Shown in pieces: positions 15,586 through 23,778 of a stretch of DNA of 27,421 nucleotides. The first letter of the stretch is position 1. Every line of letters starts with the position of its first letter. Under the pieces are notes generated by a model, which was not told the origin of the DNA, made no database searches, and was given only the letters and a program-made list of their open reading frames with translations. The translations under genes and the position numbers were made by a program. The stretch comes from Bordetella parapertussis (GTDB lineage: Bacteria > Pseudomonadota > Gammaproteobacteria > Burkholderiales > Burkholderiaceae_B). Location of the stretch: assembly GCA_945862495.1 (NCBI GenBank), contig CAMAYM010000025.1, forward strand, positions 1 through 27,421, written 5' to 3'.

Positions 15586-16778
15586 CATGGCGGCTTGGGC
15601 TCATTGCCGGCGAGCCTTCGGGAGACTTGATCGCTGCAAAGGCTCTAGCTGGCCTCAAACTTGCTGACCCTCAAGTTAGACCTGAGGGCATTGGCGGACC
15701 GCATCTTGCCGCAGCAGGTTTGGATATCTGGCATCCTATGCATGCGCTCAGCGTATTCGGCTATGTCGATGCTATCAAACGATTTCCCTCTCTCCTTCGT
15801 ATTTACGGCGATGTTAAAAACCGCTGGCTACGAAACCCACCTGCAGTTTTTTTAGGTGTTGATGCGCCAGATTTCAATCTACGCCTAGAACATCGCCTTC
15901 GCCGTGAAGGTGTGCCAACGGTTCACTTTGTGGGTCCCTCGATTTGGGCTTGGCGTTATGAGCGTATTCATTACATTCGGGAAGCGGTATCGCACATGTT
16001 GGTGCTATTTCCTTTCGAGCAAGCAATATACGAAAAGGAAGGTATCCCTGTCACGTATGTAGGACACCCTATGGCGGATTCGATCCCCATTGAACCCAAT
16101 CAATATGCTGCAAGAGAGCGTTTAGATCTCAATCAGCACGTGCGTATTGTTGCGATATTGCCTGGAAGCAGGGCCTCTGAAATTAAGCTTCTTGCACCGC
16201 GCTTTTTACAAGCAGCGCAATTGTTACAGAAAAATGATCCAACACTTCAATTTGTCGTGCCGATGGTCAATGTTCAGCGTGCAAAAGAGTTTGAACAGTA
16301 TCTAAAACAATTTCCCGTTAAAAATATTAAAACTGTCATGGCAGAACAGCAATCTATCGGCATTGCCGATCCGATCGCATGGTCTGTTTTAGAGGCGTGT
16401 GATATCGCACTTGTTGCAAGCGGAACTGCCACACTTGAAACGGCACTTTTTAAAAAGCCGATGGTGATTTCCTATGCGGTATCACCCCTTGTTAGAAAAG
16501 TGATGGCTTGGAAATCTGGACAACAACGTCCTTATCTACCATGGGTGGGTTTGCCTAATGTTTTACTCAATGACTTTGCTGTTCCAGAGCTTATTCAAGA
16601 GGATGCGACGCCTGAGAACCTTTCGCGCGAATTATCGAGTTTGTTACGTGATGATCATCGGTGCGATTTAATTCGTACCCGTTTTACCGAATTGCACCAT
16701 ACGCTTCGTTGCAATACACCTGCACGGGTCGCTCAAGCAATTGCGTCCGTGATTCAGCAACAGCGGTCACGCACTTGA
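15582..16778 (+). CDS. lpxB: Lipid-A-disaccharide synthase
   Basis: LpxB is a GT19-family glycosyltransferase that joins UDP-2,3-diacylglucosamine and lipid X into the lipid A disaccharide at the inner membrane. The 398-residue product has the N-terminal GEPSGDL motif, the FLGVDAPDFNLRLE segment, VPTVHFVGPSIWAWRYERI, VGHPMADSIP, ILPGSRASEI and the ALVASGTATLETALF donor-binding region. It starts at ATG 15582, overlapping the lpxA stop by four bases, and its TGA overlaps the rnhB ATG by one base (TGATG). Close coupling of lpxA, lpxB and rnhB is expected. Confidence 0.98.
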   Translation: MTWRLGLIAGEPSGDLIAAKALAGLKLADPQVRPEGIGGPHLAAAGLDIWHPMHALSVFGYVDAIKRFPSLLRIYGDVKNRWLRNPPAVFLGVDAPDFNLRLEHRLRREGVPTVHFVGPSIWAWRYERIHYIREAVSHMLVLFPFEQAIYEKEGIPVTYVGHPMADSIPIEPNQYAARERLDLNQHVRIVAILPGSRASEIKLLAPRFLQAAQLLQKNDPTLQFVVPMVNVQRAKEFEQYLKQFPVKNIKTVMAEQQSIGIADPIAWSVLEACDIALVASGTATLETALFKKPMVISYAVSPLVRKVMAWKSGQQRPYLPWVGLPNVLLNDFAVPELIQEDATPENLSRELSSLLRDDHRCDLIRTRFTELHHTLRCNTPARVAQAIASVIQQQRSRT

Positions 16779-17416
16779 TGTCTAGAACACCAAAATCTTC
16801 CCCGCATTCATCCCAAGTGGATCTTTTTGACTTGAAGTTAGAAAGTGCTTTGCATGCTGCGGGGGTCGATGAGGCGGGCAGGGGGCCTCTCGCGGGTGAT
16901 GTCTTTGCGGCCGCAGTCATCCTGGATGCGGACTACAGCATTGGGGGACTCGCAGATTCTAAAACGCTTTCTGAAAAAAAACGCATTTCCTTGGCAGAGC
17001 AAATTAAGACGCACGCTTTGTGCTGGTCCATTGCCGTTGCAACAGTCGAGGAAATTGATCAGCTCAACATCTTACAAGCCACGTTGCTTGCGATGAAGCG
17101 AGCCGTGGAGGGCCTGTCCATTCAGCCTGAGCTTGCATGGGTAGACGGTAATCAATCTCCGCGCTTATCTTGTCGTGTGCAAACAATCATCAAAGGTGAT
17201 GCACGCGTTTCGGCCATCTCCGCGGCGTCTATCCTTGCTAAAACTGCGCGAGATGAAGATCTTCAGCGCTTACACTTGCTATATCCTCAATATGCTTTTG
17301 ATCAACACAAAGGCTATGGCACAGCATTACATTTGGCACGACTCAAGCAGTATGGCCCGAGTCCAGTGCACCGCCGCAGTTTTGCGCCGGTGCGCGCTTG
17401 TCTGGAATCAAAATGA
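16778..17416 (+). CDS. rnhB: Ribonuclease HII
   Basis: RNase HII cleaves the RNA strand of RNA-DNA hybrids and starts removal of misincorporated ribonucleotides. The 212-residue product contains GVDEAGRGPLAGDV with Asp31 and Glu32, then WVDGNQSPRL (Asp123), KGDARVSAISAASILAKTARD, and the C-terminal KGYGTALHLARLKQYGPSPVHRRSF split over the usual substrate-binding helix. I chose ATG 16778, overlapping the lpxB stop, because upstream in-frame sequence is only lpxB shadow. The stop overlaps the next start (ATGA). The lpxB-rnhB neighbourhood is common in proteobacteria. Confidence 0.97.
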   Translation: MSRTPKSSPHSSQVDLFDLKLESALHAAGVDEAGRGPLAGDVFAAAVILDADYSIGGLADSKTLSEKKRISLAEQIKTHALCWSIAVATVEEIDQLNILQATLLAMKRAVEGLSIQPELAWVDGNQSPRLSCRVQTIIKGDARVSAISAASILAKTARDEDLQRLHLLYPQYAFDQHKGYGTALHLARLKQYGPSPVHRRSFAPVRACLESK

Positions 17417-18192
17417 AACATATCGAGTCACGCTCTAATCCACTCTACAAACAACTATATAAATGGCAATCTAGCGCTGGCAGACGCGATGAACCGGTTC
17501 TGCTCGAAGGCGTCAACCTTTGCGAATCTTGGCTGAGTATGGGCAAACAGCCCAAGTACGCTATTTTTGATCTTGAGCGCGTCGGTCAGTCGCATCTTGC
17601 AGGGCTCATCGACAAGCTCAATCCAGAGGTGTGCTTGACGATGTCTGGCTCCTTGTTGGGGAACCTCTCAAGTGTGGATACGGATCAAGGGGTTTTGTTT
17701 GTTGCACAACCAACTATCCATCCGATCCCAGAAAAAATTTCTGAATCGATTGTGATGCTTGATCGACTGCAGGACCCCGGTAATGTCGGTGCCATTTTGC
17801 GAACCTGTGCTGCAGCGGGTATCAAGAGAGTTTTCGCTTCAATGGGTACCGCGGGTCTTTGGTCGCCCAAAGTCTTGCGTAGCGCACAAGGCGCACATTT
17901 TGTCTTGAAACTTCACGAACAGATTGACCTGATGTCGCTCTCAGAAGCGTTAGCGATCCCACTGATCGTGACCACATTAGAAAATGCTAACGATCTCTAC
18001 AAAACAGCTTTACCCAAACAAGCCGCCTGGGTATTTGGGAATGAAGGGCAAGGCGTGACCGAAGCGTTGCTTGCACGTGCTGACATACGCGTCAAAATCA
18101 TGCATGACAAAGCTGTGGAATCACTCAATGTCACCGTTGCCTCAGGTGTATGTTTATTTGAACAGCGAAGACAGCACAACGCTGACAAATAA
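17413..18192 (+). CDS. TrmH/SpoU family RNA 2'-O-methyltransferase
   Basis: This is a SPOUT-class enzyme that methylates a ribose 2'-OH in rRNA or tRNA using S-adenosylmethionine. The 259-residue protein has an N-terminal substrate-binding region (about residues 1-105) and the three SpoU motifs: LDRLQDPGNVGAILRTCAAAG (motif 1, with Asn124 and Arg130), VFGNEGQGV (motif 2) and VESLNVTVASGVCLFEQRR (motif 3). The target base cannot be read from sequence; 23S rRNA methyltransferases such as RlmB are the nearest known relatives in build. ATG 17413 overlaps the rnhB stop by four bases. It ends the long plus-strand run, converging on ppsR with a ten-base gap. Confidence 0.93.
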   Translation: MKHIESRSNPLYKQLYKWQSSAGRRDEPVLLEGVNLCESWLSMGKQPKYAIFDLERVGQSHLAGLIDKLNPEVCLTMSGSLLGNLSSVDTDQGVLFVAQPTIHPIPEKISESIVMLDRLQDPGNVGAILRTCAAAGIKRVFASMGTAGLWSPKVLRSAQGAHFVLKLHEQIDLMSLSEALAIPLIVTTLENANDLYKTALPKQAAWVFGNEGQGVTEALLARADIRVKIMHDKAVESLNVTVASGVCLFEQRRQHNADK

Positions 18193-18202
18193 TGACCGAG
18201 GA

Positions 18203-19039
18203 TTAATACGCGGAGTGACGATCCAGGCCGACCTCATGCAGCACCGTTGTTGAGATCTCTTCGATCGACTTAGTGGTCGTCGATAACATTGGAATCGACT
18301 CCCTTCGCATCAAGCGCTCCGCCTCCGCGACCTCATGGCGACATTGGGGTAACGACGCATAGACGCTGTCAGGACGCCTCTCGTGTCGCACCTCCGTCAA
18401 ACGCTCAGGCTGAATTGTGAGGCCAAACAACTTAGAACGATGAGGAATCAGTGTTGCCGGTAAGGCGCCTCTGTCAAAGTCCTCTGGGATCAACGGAAAA
18501 TTTGCGGCTTTGACACCGTACTGCATGGCTAAATACAGACTGGTCGGTGTCTTTCCACAGCGTGACACGCCCACCAAAATCACATCGGCCTGCGCTAAGC
18601 CGGATACAAACTGTCCATCATCATGGGCCAGGCTGAAATTGATCGCTTCTATTCGATTGCGGTATTGGGTTGAACTGGCCGCTTTATGTGACTTGCCAAT
18701 CGAATGGCTCGACTTTATCCCAAGGTTGTGTTCGAGAGGCTCTACAAAAGCGCCAAACAAATCTAAAAACAAAGCATTCGCAAGCTTGACGCGGCCCAGC
18801 ACATCAGGATTGACCAATGTTGTAAAAACTATGGGGGGTGTTCCTTGATCCGCAGCACAGCGGTTGATGCGCTGGACGACGGTATCCGCCTTTTCTACGG
18901 AGTCAATAAAGGGGACGCGCACTTGTCGAAATGTCACGGACTCGAACTGAGACAAGACAGAATGACTGAATGTCTCTGCAGTGATCCCTGTGCCATCAGA
19001 AATAATAAAAACCGTACGTTCGTTCGCGGGCATCGTCAT
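18203..19039 (-). CDS. ppsR: Phosphoenolpyruvate synthase regulatory protein (bifunctional kinase/pyrophosphorylase)
   Basis: PSRP (DUF299 family) inactivates PEP synthase by ADP-dependent threonine phosphorylation and reactivates it by Pi-dependent dephosphorylation. The 278-residue product starts with TVFIISDGTGITAETF, carries DLFGAFVEPLE, and has the nucleotide-binding loop GVSRCGKTPTS at residues 157-167. A second in-frame ATG two codons in (19033) is an equally possible start. It is divergent from ppsA across 208 bases, matching the usual genetic linkage of regulator and target. Its stop faces the TrmH-like gene stop ten bases away, with no obvious terminator between them. Confidence 0.96.
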   Translation of the reverse strand: MTMPANERTVFIISDGTGITAETFSHSVLSQFESVTFRQVRVPFIDSVEKADTVVQRINRCAADQGTPPIVFTTLVNPDVLGRVKLANALFLDLFGAFVEPLEHNLGIKSSHSIGKSHKAASSTQYRNRIEAINFSLAHDDGQFVSGLAQADVILVGVSRCGKTPTSLYLAMQYGVKAANFPLIPEDFDRGALPATLIPHRSKLFGLTIQPERLTEVRHERRPDSVYASLPQCRHEVAEAERLMRRESIPMLSTTTKSIEEISTTVLHEVGLDRHSAY

Positions 19040-19071
19040 GAAATTTGATCCGAAATCTGGTACTGAAGTAG

Positions 19072-19077
19072 TATAAT
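19072..19077 (+). promoter_or_regulatory. Candidate -10 element for ppsA
   Basis: A perfect TATAAT hexamer lies in the 208-base ppsR-ppsA gap, about 165 bases before the ppsA start. There is no recognisable -35 at the right distance (TCCGAA), so any promoter here would probably need an activator. The rest of the gap shows no clear operator or other structure. Confidence 0.3.
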
Positions 19078-19247
19078 GCAGTGCAGCAATAGGCTCTTGT
19101 TTTGGTCACCCACAGACAGTTCAGGCAAGTTTGGCTAGTACATGCGTTTCCCCATGCATTTTATGGACCATCCTCTAAAAAACAGAATGGATGAGTGATG
19201 CAGTCTTAACCAAACTCGCTTTCTCACATTGTTATAGGGTGACTCTC

Positions 19248-21611
19248 ATGTCATATGTCGTGTCTTTTGAGCAGCTCCGCATGTCGGATGTTGACTCTGT
19301 CGGAGGAAAGAACGCCTCTTTAGGCGAAATGATTAGCCAGCTTGCAGATGCTGGTGTGCGTGTCCCGGGTGGCTTTGCCACAACAGCCCAAGCCTTTCGA
19401 GACTTTTTGTCTGGAACGGGTTTAGACACGCGTATTGCTAATCGTCTTTCAACACTCAATCCTGAGGATGTTCGTGAACTCGCTATTGCAGGTGCTGAAA
19501 TCCGTCAATGGATTGTTGAAGCACCGCTGCCAGAGCAGTTGCACCACGATATCAAGTCCGCCTTTGCTGCTTTAGACGCCGATGGAAAAGGCTCCTTTGC
19601 TGTGCGCTCGTCCGCCACCGCCGAAGATCTCCCTGATGCCTCATTTGCAGGCCAACAAGAAACATACCTTAACGTCGTCGGCTTCGATGACGTCATAGAC
19701 AAAATTCGTCACGTTTTTGCCTCCCTTTATAACGATCGCGCAATTTCTTATCGCGTACATAAAGGCTTTGCACATGCAGATGTCGCCTTGTCTGCAGGCA
19801 TTCAGCGCATGGTGCGCTCTGACAAGGGCAGTGCGGGCGTGATGTTTACCTTGGATACTGAATCAGGCTTTGAGGATGTTGTGTTTATTACGTCGTCTTA
19901 CGGTTTAGGTGAGACGGTTGTTCAGGGTGCGGTCAACCCTGATGAGTTTTATGTTTTTAAACCAACACTTGCTTCCGGTCACTATCCAATCGTCAATCGT
20001 CGCATTGGCTCAAAACTATTCAAAATGGAATTTGATGCTGAGCGCACTGAGGGCCGCGCCGTTCGTACGGTAGATGTGCCTGTATCTGAACGTAACCGCT
20101 TCTCTTTGACGGATAACGAGGTGATTGAACTCGCGCGTTACGCCGTCATTATTGAAACGCATTATCAACGTCCAATGGATATCGAGTGGGGACGCGACGG
20201 GGTAGATGGAAAGATCTATATCCTTCAGGCGAGACCTGAGACCGTTAAATCGCAACAAAGTACGAATGACGTCCAGCAACGCTATCGTCTTAAAGCCACG
20301 GGCGAGGTGATTGTGACAGGTCGCGCTATTGGCCAGAAAATTGGCTCTGGTCCAGTACGTATTGTGAGCGACCTCTCCGAAATGGATAAGGTTCAACCTG
20401 GTGACGTGCTTGTGACCGATATGACCGATCCAAATTGGGAACCAGTCATGAAAAGGGCTGCCGCTATTGTGACTAATCGTGGGGGTCGCACTTGTCACGC
20501 CGCGATCATTGCGCGCGAACTTGGCATTCCTGCAGTGGTAGGCTGCGCAGATGCAACGGATCGTCTCAAGGAAGGACAGCAAGTCACCGTGTCATGCGCA
20601 GAGGGTGATGAAGGCAGAATTTACGATGGTCTTATCGAAACCGAGATCGAAGAAGTGAGACGCGGAGAAATGCCCGCAGTCGGCCTCAAAATCATGATGA
20701 ACGTTGGCAACCCTCAACTCGCATTTGATTTTTCGCAGATTCCTAATGATGGTGTGGGGCTCGCGCGTCTTGAGTTCATCATTAATAACAATATCGGTAT
20801 TCATCCTAAAGCTGTTTTGGATTATCCGAATGTGGATGCTGAGCTCAAAATTGCAGTAGAGTCAGCAGCACGGGGCCATGCAAGCCCACGCGCTTTTTTC
20901 GTTGAAAAGCTTGCTGATGGCATCGCGACGATTGGTGCTGCGTTTTACCCCAAAACAGTGATCGTCAGACTTTCAGACTTTAAATCAAACGAATATCGCA
21001 AGCTTGTCGGGGGCTCTCGTTATGAGCCCGAAGAGGAAAACCCCATGCTGGGTTTTCGTGGAGCATCGCGCTACATTTCTGCGGACTTTTCGGAATGTTT
21101 CAAAATGGAGTGTGAGGCACTCAAACGCGTACGCAATGATATGGGTCTGACCAATGTTGAAATCATGGTGCCGTTTGTACGTACGGTCAAACAAGCTGAG
21201 CGCGTTATTCAACTTCTGGCTTCACACGGTTTAGTCCGCGGAGAAAATGGTCTGCGTATCATCATGATGTGCGAAGTCCCTTCCAATGCAATTTTGGCTG
21301 AACAGTTCCTAGAGCATTTTGATGGATTTTCTATCGGATCGAATGATATGACTCAGCTGACACTGGGTCTTGACCGTGACTCTGGCATGGAACTGCTTGC
21401 TGCCGATTTTGATGAACGTGATGATGCAGTTAAGTTTATGTTGAGACGCGCCATTCAAGCCTGCTTGAAAGCAAATAAGTATGTCGGAATTTGTGGTCAA
21501 GGCCCGAGCGACTATGCTGACTTTGCGATTTGGCTCAAGGAGGAAGGCATTCTTTCGATGTCTCTCAATCCGGACACCGTCGTGGAAACCTGGAAAAAAC
21601 TCGCGCTTTAA
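19248..21611 (+). CDS. ppsA: Phosphoenolpyruvate synthase
   Basis: PpsA makes PEP from pyruvate and ATP, giving AMP and Pi, for growth on three-carbon substrates and gluconeogenesis. The 787-residue protein matches E. coli in length. It has the N-terminal ATP-binding domain (VGGKNASLGEM, FAVRSSATAEDLPDASFAGQ), the mobile phosphohistidine domain with GGRTCHAAIIARELGIPAVVG (His417) and a C-terminal TIM-barrel PEP-binding domain with GVGLARLEFI, ENPMLGFRGASRY and the C-terminal CGQGPSD. I chose ATG 19248, which has AGGG at 19236-19239; the upstream frame from 19191 is not conserved. The divergent ppsR product should control it. Confidence 0.98.
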   Translation: MSYVVSFEQLRMSDVDSVGGKNASLGEMISQLADAGVRVPGGFATTAQAFRDFLSGTGLDTRIANRLSTLNPEDVRELAIAGAEIRQWIVEAPLPEQLHHDIKSAFAALDADGKGSFAVRSSATAEDLPDASFAGQQETYLNVVGFDDVIDKIRHVFASLYNDRAISYRVHKGFAHADVALSAGIQRMVRSDKGSAGVMFTLDTESGFEDVVFITSSYGLGETVVQGAVNPDEFYVFKPTLASGHYPIVNRRIGSKLFKMEFDAERTEGRAVRTVDVPVSERNRFSLTDNEVIELARYAVIIETHYQRPMDIEWGRDGVDGKIYILQARPETVKSQQSTNDVQQRYRLKATGEVIVTGRAIGQKIGSGPVRIVSDLSEMDKVQPGDVLVTDMTDPNWEPVMKRAAAIVTNRGGRTCHAAIIARELGIPAVVGCADATDRLKEGQQVTVSCAEGDEGRIYDGLIETEIEEVRRGEMPAVGLKIMMNVGNPQLAFDFSQIPNDGVGLARLEFIINNNIGIHPKAVLDYPNVDAELKIAVESAARGHASPRAFFVEKLADGIATIGAAFYPKTVIVRLSDFKSNEYRKLVGGSRYEPEEENPMLGFRGASRYISADFSECFKMECEALKRVRNDMGLTNVEIMVPFVRTVKQAERVIQLLASHGLVRGENGLRIIMMCEVPSNAILAEQFLEHFDGFSIGSNDMTQLTLGLDRDSGMELLAADFDERDDAVKFMLRRAIQACLKANKYVGICGQGPSDYADFAIWLKEEGILSMSLNPDTVVETWKKLAL

Positions 21612-21623
21612 CCAGATATTGTT

Positions 21624-21656
21624 GGCCCGTCAATGCCATGACGGGCCTGCTTTTTT
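21624..21656 (+). terminator. Intrinsic terminator of ppsA
   Basis: GGCCCGTCA (21624-21632) pairs perfectly with TGACGGGCC (21639-21647) over a six-base loop, followed by TGC and six T residues (21651-21656). It lies 12 bases after the ppsA stop and 11 bases before the convergent smpB stop. The T-run is on the plus side only, so it mainly serves ppsA. Confidence 0.9.
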
Positions 21657-21666
21657 GTATTTCAGG

Positions 21667-22125
21667 TTAGTCTCGTGTACGCGTATCGTGCTTCATCAGA
21701 CGTTCTTTTTCACGGGCCCAGTCTTTTTCCTGTGCGGCATCGCGCTTGTCGTGAAGTTTCTTACCTTTACCTAAACCAAAATCAAGTTTGATTCGACCAT
21801 TTTTAAAGTGTAAGTTGATTGGAACGAGCGCATAGCCGCGTTGCTCAACCTTACCAATTAGTTTGCTAATTTCTTCACCCTTTAACAAGAGCTTGCGCGT
21901 CCTCATTGCATCAGGATGGATGTGCGTCGAGGCAGAAAGAAGGGGGCTTAGATGCATTCCAAGAAGCCACAATGCACCGTCCAAGACCACAACGTAGCTT
22001 TCTTTGAGTTGCGCTCGGCCAGCACGAATAGCTTTGACCTCCCAGCCTTGCAGGACAAGCCCAGCTTCAAAGCGCTCTTCGATGGTGTAGTCGTGAAAAG
22101 CCTTCCGGTTTTCAATAATGCTCAT
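21667..22125 (-). CDS. smpB: SsrA-binding protein SmpB
   Basis: SmpB binds tmRNA and brings it to stalled ribosomes for trans-translation. The 152-residue protein has the characteristic N-terminal IIENRKAFHDYTIEERFEAGL, LQGWEVKAIRAGRAQLKESYV, the RTRKLLLKGEEISKLIGKV region, and a basic C-terminal tail (GKGKKLHDKRDAAQEKDWAREKERLMK, given here in pieces of the family tail). Its start codon at 22125 has GGGA a few bases upstream. A suboptimal TTGAGG (22209-22204) and TATAGA (22188-22183) pair with a 15-base spacer is a possible promoter. I saw no tmRNA gene in the window. Confidence 0.97.
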   Translation of the reverse strand: MSIIENRKAFHDYTIEERFEAGLVLQGWEVKAIRAGRAQLKESYVVVLDGALWLLGMHLSPLLSASTHIHPDAMRTRKLLLKGEEISKLIGKVEQRGYALVPINLHFKNGRIKLDFGLGKGKKLHDKRDAAQEKDWAREKERLMKHDTRTRD

Positions 22126-22212
22126 AAGATCCCAGCGTCATTGACGCAATTGCAACAAAAATCAATTTCAACACTCAATTTATCTATAAGACTAGACAAA
22201 AGCCCTCAATGA

Positions 22213-22228
22213 TAACGAATAATCGTTA
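22213..22228 (+). promoter_or_regulatory. Perfect 6-bp inverted repeat between smpB and the MBOAT gene
   Basis: TAACGA (22213-22218) and TCGTTA (22223-22228) are exact reverse complements around ATAA. It lies just upstream of the possible smpB -35 and about 85 bases before the MBOAT start, so it could be an operator for either direction. No known regulator can be named from it. Confidence 0.35.
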
Positions 22229-22272
22229 AAATTCTGGTTACCAATTATTGCTAAAAGCAAACAATTCGCGAT

Positions 22273-22283
22273 GGCATGATGCC
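22273..22283 (+). promoter_or_regulatory. Short palindrome upstream of the MBOAT gene
   Basis: GGCAT and ATGCC flank a single G, a near-perfect 11-base palindrome 28 bases before the MBOAT start codon. It could be a small operator or chance. The remainder of the 186-base gap shows nothing else clear. Confidence 0.25.
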
Positions 22284-22311
22284 TAAGCAGCAAAGTCGAT
22301 CATAGGCTGAC

Positions 22312-23775
22312 ATGGTTTTTTCCTCACTGGTTTTTCTTTACCTGTTTTTACCAGTCTGTCTCATTATCTACTATTTGATTGGTTCGAGGATTCGCAGTTC
22401 ATACGAAATTGCGGCGGCTTCGCCTCCCGGACACGCAACAAAAGCACAAAATCTCATTCTAATCGCGGCCAGTATCTTTTTTTACGGCTGGGGCGAGCCC
22501 ATATGGATCGCGCTGCTTGTCGTGAGTTCTTGGGTTGGGTGGTTGGTCGGCATCTGGGTGGAACAGGCAAAAACCACGGCTGGAAAAAAAATAGCGCTTA
22601 CTTTTGCTGTTTTTTCAAATCTATGTTTATTAGCCATATTCAAATATAGCGATTTTATTGTCGATAACATTAACTATGCTTTCATCACAGGTCTAAATAA
22701 TCCTGGCTTTGCTCTCCCAATCGGTATCTCTTTTTATACTTTCCAGATTCTTTCCTATGTTGTGGATGTCTATCGCGGCGAGGTGAGGGCACAACGTCGT
22801 TTCTTGGACTTTCTGTTGTATGTCAGCCTTTTTCATCAGCTCGTCGCGGGCCCTATTGTTCGATACGTTCACATTGCAAATGAAATTAACAACAGAATCC
22901 ATACTTGGAGTGACTTTAGCCAAGGGTTGCATCGTGTCTGTGTCGGCTTGTTTAAAAAGGTTTTTATTGCAAACGTTGCAGGCGAATGGGCGCAACGTAC
23001 TTTAGGCGGAGACCTGTCGACACTGTCAACCGCAGACGCCTGGCTAGGCCTTGCGATGTTTACGCTTCAAATTTATTTTGATTTCTCTGCCTACTCGGAT
23101 ATGGCGATTGGTTTGGGCATGATGTTTGGCTTTCATTATCGAGAAAACTTCAACTACCCCTACATCGCCAAATCAGTCTCGGATTTTTGGCGTCGTTGGC
23201 ACATTTCACTCGGTACTTTTTTTAGGGACTACGTTTATATTCCGCTCGGGGGAAATAAATCATGGGCTTTCCGTAATTTATTCATTGTCTGGGCTTTAAC
23301 GGGCTTTTGGCATGGTGCGAGCTGGAACTTTATGCTGTGGGGACTCTATTTTGGTGTGTGGATTGCACTAGAAAGACTCTTTATTGAACGCCTGCTCAAT
23401 GCTCTACCTGTTGCCGTCAGTCATTTTTATTTAATGTTGATTGTGACGCTAGGCTGGGCGCTCTTTTACTTTACAGACTTATCACGATTAGTAACTTTTT
23501 TTCACATACTTTTTGGTGTTGGCGAACCCCCGACTATTGGTATCTCTACGCTTGATGATCTGAGTTCTCATGCGTTATGGCTATTGGTTGCCATTTTATG
23601 GTGTATGCCCGTGGGTCCTTGGATACAAAATCATTTTCGTTGGTGTCGCGTAAATAAATGGCCTGCCTCTATGCAGACGACCACCGTATTGGCAACAGAT
23701 TTATTTTTACTGTTGACCTCAACGGCCTTGTTGGTGGGGCAAAGTTACAACCCCTTTCTTTATTTTCGTTTTTAA
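22312..23775 (+). CDS. MBOAT-family membrane O-acyltransferase (AlgI/DltB type)
   Basis: Proteins of this family accept an acyl group from the cytoplasm and pass it across the inner membrane for O-acetylation of alginate, cellulose, peptidoglycan or other glycans. The 487-residue protein has many hydrophobic segments from residue 1 on, the LPIGISFYTFQILSYVVDVYRG motif (135-156), HQLVAGPIVRY, FSAYSDMAIGLG, the RRWHISLGTFFRDYVYIPLGG block (His297) and the active-site GFWHGASWNF with His334. It ends YNPFLYFRF, as usual for this family. ATG 22312 has AGG at 22304-22306. Only three bases separate its stop from the DHHW gene, so the two are co-translated and very likely partners. The substrate is unknown; no polysaccharide synthesis genes are nearby. 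Confidence 0.95.
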   Translation: MVFSSLVFLYLFLPVCLIIYYLIGSRIRSSYEIAAASPPGHATKAQNLILIAASIFFYGWGEPIWIALLVVSSWVGWLVGIWVEQAKTTAGKKIALTFAVFSNLCLLAIFKYSDFIVDNINYAFITGLNNPGFALPIGISFYTFQILSYVVDVYRGEVRAQRRFLDFLLYVSLFHQLVAGPIVRYVHIANEINNRIHTWSDFSQGLHRVCVGLFKKVFIANVAGEWAQRTLGGDLSTLSTADAWLGLAMFTLQIYFDFSAYSDMAIGLGMMFGFHYRENFNYPYIAKSVSDFWRRWHISLGTFFRDYVYIPLGGNKSWAFRNLFIVWALTGFWHGASWNFMLWGLYFGVWIALERLFIERLLNALPVAVSHFYLMLIVTLGWALFYFTDLSRLVTFFHILFGVGEPPTIGISTLDDLSSHALWLLVAILWCMPVGPWIQNHFRWCRVNKWPASMQTTTVLATDLFLLLTSTALLVGQSYNPFLYFRF

Positions 23776-23778
23776 GCC

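Noticed and set aside
20016..20582. 188-codon minus-strand open frame inside ppsA
   Set aside because: It lies wholly antisense to a strongly conserved gene and resembles no protein family.
22126..22311. Possible tmRNA gene next to smpB
   Set aside because: No tRNA-like ends or tag-peptide frame could be seen in this 186-base gap, which is too short for a tmRNA.
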